Shown in pieces: positions 58,204-64,000 of a stretch of DNA of 64,000 nucleotides (its first letter is position 1; the number at the start of each line of letters is the position of its first letter). This DNA comes from Actinomadura pelletieri DSM 43383. Its GTDB lineage: Bacteria > Actinomycetota > Actinomycetes > Streptosporangiales > Streptosporangiaceae. The stretch is from the NCBI RefSeq assembly GCF_003634705.1, contig NZ_RBWU01000003.1, positions 958,354 to 1,022,353 of the forward strand, read 5' to 3'. The notes beneath the pieces are model-generated. The model was not told where the DNA came from and did not search any database. It saw only the letters and a list, made by a program, of their open reading frames with translations. The position numbers were made by a program, and so were the translations under genes.

Positions 58204-60774
58204 TCAGGACGCGCTGCGCACGAGGTCGTGGACGGCCTCGCTCATCGTGACGGGGTCGACGCTTCCGAGCGGCACCGTGTCCTTCGGCGGACGTGTAGGG
58301 GCGGGCCCCGCCCACAGGGCAGTGATCTTCTGGTCGGCTCCCTCGCCGTACATGTAGTGGTCGATGCCGGGGGTCAACTCCGCCACCACGTACAGGCCCG
58401 CCGGGTCGCGCCGGGCGAGCCAGGCGCCCGAGAACCTGCCGTCCTCGTCGACCGATTCCCAGCGCCCCTGGGAGTGGCCCATGGCCTTGCCGTAGGGCAG
58501 CGCGAGCCCCTCCACCCGGGCGAGCCGGTGCGCGGCGCGCTCGTCGCCGGTGAGGCGGTAGACGGGCCGTCCGAGCTGCTCGAACGGCTGAAGGATCTCG
58601 TAGTCGGCGAACAGTTCGGCCCAGGCCTCCACATCGTCCAGCAACACCGGATGAGCGATGGCGACCCGCGCGTCAGGGGCGGGGGTGAACGGATCGTCGT
58701 CGACGTCGGCGTAGGTGCGGTCCTCGGCGACACGGAAGGCGGTGCCGCCGTCGGTGATCCACACCAGGCGGCGGACGATGTGCCCCATCAGCGGATGGGT
58801 GACGAACAGGGAGTGGAAGTCGTCCGGCGTCCAGCTCCGCCGGGTCGTCATGGCCAGTTCGAGGCGTTTGATCTCCCGGTCGGCGATCGTGCGCAGGTCC
58901 TTCTTGAGGCCGGTGAACAGGGCGTGCGCGGCCGGGTCTTCCCGCGGCCCGGGTTTCGGCGCGCTCTTGCGGACCCGCCCGTTCGGCTCCACGACCAGCG
59001 GGACGAGCCGCTCGTCGAACGCCACGGTGAACCGCCGCGGGCCGTAGTCGAGGACGAGAGTGCCCTGGGCGTCCAGACCGAAGTCGGGAACGGCACGGTC
59101 GGCGAGGTCGTCCGCCGTGATGCCACGCGCGGCGGCGATCTCGTCGATCTTCCGGGCCGCCGTGGCCTTGAGCCCCTTGTACTTCCCCCTGCGGGTCAGT
59201 TCGAACAGGTGGGTGAGGGCGACGTCGGTGCCGATCCGGGCGAGGACGTCCAGCGCCGTCTTGGCCCGCGCGGTGCGGCCCTCGCCCGGCCACCGCCGGA
59301 TCAGGACGCTGAGCCGCCGCACCGTCGTGTCGTCGCCGATCAGGCCGAGCTGCGTGAGCGCCCACTTGTGCCGGGTGGACGCGCCGAGCGCGAACCACCG
59401 TTGGAACAACGCCCAGGAGAACTCGGCCAGCGAATGCCGGTCGCAGAACTCGCGGACGTCCGCGACCTCGGGGGCGTCCTTGGCGAGCAGGGCCAGCAGG
59501 CACCGGGTCGCCCGCGCGGGCAGCGCCCGGTCGCGGCCCCGCGTGAGGATCTGCGGAAGCAGCGTCGGGTCGGCCCAGTCGACCTTCGCGCCGCGCGGCG
59601 GCCTGCCGTTGAGCGCGCCGGGCAGGTCGTCGGCGTCCGGGACCGGTGGCCGGGGCCCTTCAACAGCCGCCCCTGGCGGCAGTTCCTCGACGAGATCGGG
59701 CTCGGCGAACAGCAGCCCACGCAGCAGCCCGGCCGCGACCATACCCCGGGTCGTGTCGTCCCCGGCCGACGACGCCAGCGCCCGGACGGCCTGTACCGGG
59801 TACCGTTCGGTCGCCTCCTTCAACGCGGGGGGCACGCCCTCGCCGCCCGCATGGTCGAGCAGGACGGCGAAGATCGCCTCGTCGGGGATCGCGAGAAGCC
59901 CCCGCAGCACGATCGGACGTTTCTCCTCGTCGTAGCCGAGTTCCCTGCGAAGCAGCGGAAGAGCGTCCGCGCCCAACCCGTCGAGTAACGTCCCGACCAC
60001 GGCGGGCGTCACCACCATCCCGCGCGCCTGGTCGACGTGCGCGGCCCTGGACAGCGAACAGAGCCGGTGTTCGTAGTCGAGAACTCCGCCGTACTCGTCG
60101 AGGCTCTCGTCCACCCAGGCCTTCTCGGTGGGCACGAGATAAGAGACCGTGGCGCGCCTGGCGTCGTCGCCGCGGTGCTCCGCCAGCCGCGCGACGGCGT
60201 CGCGGTACTCGGTCTCCGGAGCCGCCGCCAGCAGCGTGCGGAGCCGCTTGACCACCGAGTCCTCGGCGACCCACCGACCCGCGATCCGAAAATCCCCGCG
60301 GGTCGGGCGCCGGATCTCCCCGCGCCACCCCTTCGGCCCTTCCCCCAGGTAGGCGACGACGCGGACGACGCCGTCGGTGTCGGGTGTCATCGGGCGCGGC
60401 ACCGGGCCCAACTCGATGGCGGACGCCTCGGTGACCGCGCACGCGGCGAACGCCGGCCCGTGATCGAGCACCCACGCGTCCAGGAACATCGCACCGTCGA
60501 CGTCGTGTACGTACCGCACCGCGATCGAGGCGACGGCCGCCGCCCCCACGGGGTCGGGCTCTCCCCCCAGCCACGCCCGGACGGCCTTGCCCAACTCCGG
60601 TTCGGTGCGCTCGTGCTCCGCCATGTCCTCGGCGATCGGCCGCGCGAGACGCTGCCACTCCCGCGCCCGCGCGGCCGCGTCCTCGTCCAGAACAACGGTC
60701 GGCCCAGGGATGCCCCCGCGCCGGGGATGAATGTGCTCGCGCCACTCAGCCGGAACGTCCACCATCTTCACCAT
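58204..60774 (-). CDS. DUF4132 domain protein
   Basis: 856 residues. The C-terminal third is DUF4132: 'GTLVLDYGPRRFTVAFDERLVPLV', 'FTGLKKDLRTIADREIKRLELAM', 'WTPDDFHSLFVTHPLMGHIVRRLVWI', 'ILQPFEQLGRPVYRL' and 'ELTPGIDHYMYGEGADQKI'. This matches MolR/YehI-type proteins of unknown biochemistry. The N-terminal part contains helical repeat-like segments (about 150-560). It is soluble. Often found near WGR/SWIM proteins; here it is tail-to-tail with the SNF2-SWIM pair. A second in-frame ATG lies three codons in. Role unknown; DNA-repair or nucleic-acid-linked function is only a guess. Confidence 0.9.
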   Translation of the reverse strand: MVKMVDVPAEWREHIHPRRGGIPGPTVVLDEDAAARAREWQRLARPIAEDMAEHERTEPELGKAVRAWLGGEPDPVGAAAVASIAVRYVHDVDGAMFLDAWVLDHGPAFAACAVTEASAIELGPVPRPMTPDTDGVVRVVAYLGEGPKGWRGEIRRPTRGDFRIAGRWVAEDSVVKRLRTLLAAAPETEYRDAVARLAEHRGDDARRATVSYLVPTEKAWVDESLDEYGGVLDYEHRLCSLSRAAHVDQARGMVVTPAVVGTLLDGLGADALPLLRRELGYDEEKRPIVLRGLLAIPDEAIFAVLLDHAGGEGVPPALKEATERYPVQAVRALASSAGDDTTRGMVAAGLLRGLLFAEPDLVEELPPGAAVEGPRPPVPDADDLPGALNGRPPRGAKVDWADPTLLPQILTRGRDRALPARATRCLLALLAKDAPEVADVREFCDRHSLAEFSWALFQRWFALGASTRHKWALTQLGLIGDDTTVRRLSVLIRRWPGEGRTARAKTALDVLARIGTDVALTHLFELTRRGKYKGLKATAARKIDEIAAARGITADDLADRAVPDFGLDAQGTLVLDYGPRRFTVAFDERLVPLVVEPNGRVRKSAPKPGPREDPAAHALFTGLKKDLRTIADREIKRLELAMTTRRSWTPDDFHSLFVTHPLMGHIVRRLVWITDGGTAFRVAEDRTYADVDDDPFTPAPDARVAIAHPVLLDDVEAWAELFADYEILQPFEQLGRPVYRLTGDERAAHRLARVEGLALPYGKAMGHSQGRWESVDEDGRFSGAWLARRDPAGLYVVAELTPGIDHYMYGEGADQKITALWAGPAPTRPPKDTVPLGSVDPVTMSEAVHDLVRSAS

Positions 60775-60827
60775 GCCCCGGGAACCTAACCCCCACCTCC
60801 GACACTCCCACCGGAGGAACAGGGACC

Positions 60828-60912
60828 GGCGTCCCGGGCCGTACCCGCGCCCGGCTGCTCGCCGGGGAAATGCCGCCGGAGATCGAGTGGGTCTTCGCCG
60901 AATCGGGCCTCT
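60828..60912 (+). pseudogene. Fragment of a SWIM gene (partial duplication)
   Basis: About 85 nt nearly identical to 57693-57778 of the SWIM gene: 65 of 68 positions match in the main block 60845-60912 (against 57711-57778), plus a 15-nt perfect block (60828-60842) joined through a 1-nt deletion. It encodes the stretch 'RLLAGEMPPEIEWVFAE' but has lost the rest and is out of frame upstream. It runs up to the stop codon of the antitoxin remnant on the opposite strand. Confidence 0.8.
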
Positions 60913-61109
60913 TACCCGTCACCGGCCGAGCGTTCCAGCTCCTCCACGGTCTTCGCCACTGCCGGACGACTTTCCTTATCGCGAGCCACGGCCTCCATGA
61001 GGCGTCGAGCGTTGGCCGGAGAACGCAACAGATAGATCGTCTCCTGCCAGGAGTCGTAGTCCTCGGCCGACATCAGGACGGCGTCTCTCCCCCTGGAAGT
61101 GATCCGCAC
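60912..61109 (-). pseudogene. YefM/Phd-type antitoxin, N-terminally truncated
   Basis: 65 residues from a GTG at 61109: 'VRITSRGRDAVLMSAEDYDSWQETIYLL' then 'NARRLMEAVARD', which matches the middle and C terminus of YefM antitoxins. The usual ~20-residue N-terminal strand-helix (DNA binding and dimerisation) is absent. The frame upstream reads 'NDDDQVPV' and then unrelated sequence running into glgP, with no start codon. No YoeB/Txe toxin gene follows. It is a likely remnant of a type II toxin-antitoxin locus; translation from the GTG cannot be excluded. Confidence 0.72.
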
Positions 61110-61159
61110 GGGAACCTGGTCATCATCATTCGTATCAGGCCCCGGAACCGATCGGGTGG

Positions 61160-63742
61160 CTAGCGGAGGTCGCCGTTGGTCATGCCGGGGGGTGTGGGCG
61201 GCAGGGTGACCAGGCCCATGTCGGCGCGGCCGGTGAGCATCGGGTGAATGGGGACGACGCGGACGTTGTAGCCGAAGGCGCCGCTGCGGTTGAGAGGGAG
61301 TTCGCCTGTGTAGCGGACTCGGCCGTTTTCTGCCGGTTCGTCTTCCTCCAGTTGTAGGTAGGACGGGTCGATCAGGGCGTCGGAGTCGTCCACGCGGCCG
61401 TAGACCGCCTCGACGGCGACGTCTTCGGGGGTGAGGCCGCCCAGGTCGACGACGACTCGGACGGAGAGCTGGGCGCCGACCTGGGGGCTCTCCGCGCCGT
61501 TCGACTCGATGTGTTCGACGGCGACGCCCGGCCAGGCCTTGCGGACGCGGCGCTTCCAGGCCGCGAGGTCGCGGGCGCCCGCGAAGCGGTCGGCGACCAT
61601 GGTGCGTTCGGACGCGGCGGCGGGGGCGTACAGGGCCTCGACGTAGTCGCGCATCATCCGGGACGCCAGCACCTTCGGGCCGAGGGTGGCGACGGTGTGC
61701 TTGACCATCTCCAGCCAGCGGCGCGGCAGGCCCGCCGCGTCACGGTCGTAGAACGTGACGGACACGTGGTGCTCGATCAAGTCGTACAGCGCGGCGGCCT
61801 CCAGTTCGTCGCGCCGGTCGGGGGCGGCGAGGCCGTCGGCGGACGGGATCGCCCAGCCGTTCTGGCCGTCGTACCACTCGTCCCACCACCCGTCGAGGAT
61901 CGACAAATTCAGCGCGCCGTTCAGGGCCGCCTTCATCCCGGACGTGCCGCACGCCTCCAGTGGACGCAGCGGGTTGTTCATCCACACGTCGCAGCCCTGC
62001 ACCATGTACTGCGCGAGGGCCATGTCGTAGTCGGGCAGGAACACGATCCGGTGCCGGACGTCCTCCGACTCGGTGAACCGCACGATGTCCTGGATCAGCC
62101 GTTTGCCGCCCTCGTCCGCCGGGTGTGCCTTGCCCGCGATGACGATCTGCACCGGCCGTTCCTCGTTCAGGAGGATCGCGCGGAGCCGGTCCGGGTCGCT
62201 CGTCATGAGCGTGAGCCGCTTGTAGGACGGGACGCGCCGCGCGAACCCGATCGTCAGCACGTCCGGGTCGAGGGCCTGGTCGATCCAGGCGGTCTCGGCC
62301 TCGCTCGCGCCCCGCTGCCGCCACGACTCGCGGAGCCTGCGCCGCGCCTCCATGACGAGCCGCCGACGGAGGACGCCGCGGATCCGCCACAGTTCGGTGC
62401 CGGGGCGGGCACGCACCTCTTCCCAGCCCTTGCCGGACTCGAGGATGGACGGCACCTCCCGCGCGGCGAGTTCCAGGATCTCGCGTGCCACCCACGTGCC
62501 CGCGTGCACCCCGTTGGTGATGGACCCGACCGGGACCTCGGCGGTGTCGAAGCCGCCCCACAGCCCGCCGAACATCTCCCGGCTGACCCGTCCGTGCAGT
62601 TCGCTGACGCCGTTGACGCGCTGCGCCAGCCGCATTCCCATCACGGCCATGTTGAAGACGGTGCGGTCGCCGCCGGGGTAGTCCTCCGCGCCGAGCGCGA
62701 GGACCCGTTCGACCTTCTCGGCGGAACCGTCGAAGTACCGGCCGACCAGGTCGCGGGGGAACCGGTCGATGCCCGCCGGGACGGGGGTGTGCGTGGTGAA
62801 GACCGTGCCCGCGCGGGTCGCCTCCAACGCCTCGTCGAAGGTCAGGCCCTCCTCGGCGACGAGTTCGCGGATGCGTTCCACGCCGAGGAACCCGGCGTGG
62901 CCTTCGTTGGTGTGGAACACCTCCGGTTCCGGATGTCCGGTGATGCGGCAGTACGCCCGGATCGCCCGTACGCCGCCGATGCCGAGCAGCATCTCCTGGA
63001 GCAGCCGGTGATCGCCGCCGCCGCCGTACAGCCGGTCGGTGACGTCCCGGGCCGACTGGTCGTTCTCCTCGACGTCGGAGTCGAGCAGGAGTTGCGGGAC
63101 GCGTCCGACCTGCGCGATCCACACCTGCGCGTGCAGGCCCCGGCCCTTCGGCAGGTCGAGGACGACGCGGACCGGTGACCCGTCCTGTTCACGGAGGAGG
63201 GCCAGCGGCAGCCCGTTCGGGTCGATCGGCGGGTAGCGCTCCAACTGCCAACCGTCCGGCGAAAGTGACTGCGAGAAGTAACCGTGCCGGTAGAGCAGCC
63301 CGACGGCGATGATCGGGACGCCGAGGTCGCTCGCCGTCTTGAGATGGTCACCGGCCAGGATGCCGAGGCCGCCGGAGTACTGCGGCAGCGCGGCCGTGAT
63401 GCCGTACTCGGGCGAGAAGTAGGCGATCGCGGACGGGCCCCCGGCACGCGACTGGTACCAGCGCGGCGCGGTCAGGTATTCGTGCAGGTCGTCGGCGGTG
63501 TCGCGGAGACGGCGCAGGAACCGCCGGTCCTTCGCCAACTGCGCCAGCCGGTCCGGCGCGACCTCGCCGAGCAGCCGGACCGGGTCGTGGTGGACGGCCT
63601 TCCACAACGCCGGGTCCACGGCGCGGAACAGGTCGAGCGTCTCGTGGTGCCACGACCAGCGCAGGTTGAGAACCAGTTCCTCGAGCAGCCGGAGCGGCTC
63701 GGGAAGGACGGTACGGACCGTGAAACGTCGGATTGCCTTCAC
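61160..63742 (-). CDS. glgP: Alpha-glucan phosphorylase (GlgP, actinobacterial type)
   Basis: 860 residues. Releases glucose-1-phosphate from alpha-1,4-glucan ends. N-terminal DUF3417-like segment 'LLEELVLNLRWSWHHETLDLFRAVDP'; 'YFSPEYGITAALPQYSGGLGILAGDHLKTASDLGVP' near residues 108-145; 'TNEGHAGFLGVERI'; 'TTHTPVPAGIDRFP'; PLP-binding Lys near 604 in 'CGTSGMKAALNGALNLSILDGWWDEW'. A C-terminal beta-domain follows. Divergent from glgE, the maltosyltransferase of the trehalose-to-glucan pathway, so the two may be co-regulated from the 115-bp spacer. The 3' end is next to the antitoxin remnant. Confidence 0.96.
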   Translation of the reverse strand: MKAIRRFTVRTVLPEPLRLLEELVLNLRWSWHHETLDLFRAVDPALWKAVHHDPVRLLGEVAPDRLAQLAKDRRFLRRLRDTADDLHEYLTAPRWYQSRAGGPSAIAYFSPEYGITAALPQYSGGLGILAGDHLKTASDLGVPIIAVGLLYRHGYFSQSLSPDGWQLERYPPIDPNGLPLALLREQDGSPVRVVLDLPKGRGLHAQVWIAQVGRVPQLLLDSDVEENDQSARDVTDRLYGGGGDHRLLQEMLLGIGGVRAIRAYCRITGHPEPEVFHTNEGHAGFLGVERIRELVAEEGLTFDEALEATRAGTVFTTHTPVPAGIDRFPRDLVGRYFDGSAEKVERVLALGAEDYPGGDRTVFNMAVMGMRLAQRVNGVSELHGRVSREMFGGLWGGFDTAEVPVGSITNGVHAGTWVAREILELAAREVPSILESGKGWEEVRARPGTELWRIRGVLRRRLVMEARRRLRESWRQRGASEAETAWIDQALDPDVLTIGFARRVPSYKRLTLMTSDPDRLRAILLNEERPVQIVIAGKAHPADEGGKRLIQDIVRFTESEDVRHRIVFLPDYDMALAQYMVQGCDVWMNNPLRPLEACGTSGMKAALNGALNLSILDGWWDEWYDGQNGWAIPSADGLAAPDRRDELEAAALYDLIEHHVSVTFYDRDAAGLPRRWLEMVKHTVATLGPKVLASRMMRDYVEALYAPAAASERTMVADRFAGARDLAAWKRRVRKAWPGVAVEHIESNGAESPQVGAQLSVRVVVDLGGLTPEDVAVEAVYGRVDDSDALIDPSYLQLEEDEPAENGRVRYTGELPLNRSGAFGYNVRVVPIHPMLTGRADMGLVTLPPTPPGMTNGDLR

Positions 63743-63777
63743 ACAACGTCACGGTATGTGCTGCGGTCCGGTGGTGC

Positions 63778-63805
63778 GACAGGCGATGGACGCACTTTGC
63801 CTGTC
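63778..63805. promoter_or_regulatory. Inverted repeat in the glgP/glgE divergent promoter region
   Basis: GACAGGC / GCCTGTC, perfect 7-bp arms with a 14-nt gap, midway between the divergent glgP and glgE start codons. Possible operator; no regulator identified. Confidence 0.35.
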
Positions 63806-63857
63806 CCGTTCCCGCCCATGGACGTTTTGGAAGGTTCGCACGGGTAGGGGACGGCAC

Positions 63858-64000
63858 ATGCACGTCGAGTCCGGGACGTCCGGCGGGACCGGGATTCCGC
63901 GGGTTGGTCGCATTCCGATTATTGATGTCGCGCCGGTGGTGGGGTGTGGTCGGTGGCCTGCCAAGGCGGTGGTGGGTGAGACGGTCGAGGTGTCGGCGAC
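63858..64000 (+). CDS. glgE: Alpha-1,4-glucan:maltose-1-phosphate maltosyltransferase, N-terminal fragment (cut by window end)
   Basis: 47 codons are visible from the ATG at 63858 with AGGGGAC upstream. 'RIPIIDVAPVVGCGRWPAKAVVGETVEVSA' is the conserved start of GlgE (N-terminal DUF3416 domain, before the GH13 barrel). The enzyme transfers maltosyl units from maltose-1-phosphate to glycogen-like glucans. Divergent from glgP, as in other actinobacteria. The remainder lies beyond the window. Confidence 0.88.
   Translation, partial: MHVESGTSGGTGIPRVGRIPIIDVAPVVGCGRWPAKAVVGETVEVSA

Noticed and set aside
63749..63964. Minus-strand 71-codon open frame at the right edge
   Set aside because: It overlaps the conserved glgE start on the other strand and the divergent promoter region.
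1..64000. CRISPR arrays, insertion sequences, rRNA genes
   Set aside because: No regularly spaced repeats, transposase genes or rRNA-like sequence were seen anywhere in the window.

Overview
This window is about 71-73% GC, with dense minus-strand operons, GTG and TTG starts, PadR, STK, DUF1206 and DUF2079 proteins and a GlgP/GlgE pair. That points to a high-GC actinomycete; Thermomonosporaceae (Actinomadura-like) is my best guess, but no rRNA or marker confirms it. The order of the core genes (tRNA-Gln/Glu, FAH hydrolase, leuB, serA, ilvBNC, gatCAB, ligA, a short MetE-like gene, mnmA, cysteine desulfurase, etfBA) matches the leuB-to-etfAB region of Mycobacterium tuberculosis. The backbone is therefore old and vertically inherited, with lineage-specific insertions.

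Layout. 1-5.9 kb: VOC protein, an orphan membrane-anchored protein, three tRNAs, DUF2461, FAH hydrolase, a repeat-bearing membrane protein with a CBM2-like domain, a Sel1-like protein and a GNAT. 5.9-13 kb: cimA, ilvE, leuB, a FhuF-like [2Fe-2S] protein, a 30-residue ORF and serA. 13-19.3 kb: a thymidylate-synthase-fold protein, a DUF2079 membrane protein and a PadR-ABC-FtsX operon. 19.4-25.8 kb: ilvB-ilvN-ilvC, preceded by a GGDEF-EAL protein. 26-32.4 kb: a PQQ-type sugar dehydrogenase and gatC-gatA-[ATPase-DUF4276]-gatB. 32.5-43 kb: DUF6458, a second GGDEF-EAL protein, ligA, MetE-like, mnmA, DUF695-like, DUF1206 and cysteine desulfurase. 43-54 kb: TetR/MFS, etfBA, three kinase-family genes, an acyl-ACP desaturase, SDR, HxlR and enoyl-CoA hydratase. 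54-64 kb: SNF2 helicase, SWIM protein, DUF4132, an antitoxin remnant, glgP, and the start of divergent glgE.

The strongest theme is branched-chain amino acid control. Three short leader peptides rich in Leu/Val/Ile codons precede cimA, ilvB and the 30-residue ORF upstream of leuB. Each is followed by a hairpin that starts inside its last codons, and cimA and ilvB also have a hairpin plus U-tract. A 17-bp inverted repeat (GTCTCA-N5-TGAGAC type) lies upstream of all three leaders and also before leuB itself, which suggests one regulator (perhaps an IclR-type LtbR/NdgR protein encoded outside the window) layered over attenuation.

The best candidates for something undescribed are: (a) the ATPase-DUF4276 pair translationally coupled inside the essential gatCAB operon, which resembles split OLD/PARIS-type defence modules; (b) the attenuator-controlled 30-residue ORF; (c) a thymidylate-synthase-fold protein with Ser where the nucleophilic Cys should be; and (d) a scar between DUF4132 and glgP made of a partial copy of the neighbouring SWIM gene and an N-terminally truncated YefM antitoxin. 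All functional calls were made by reading the sequence; no database search was run.
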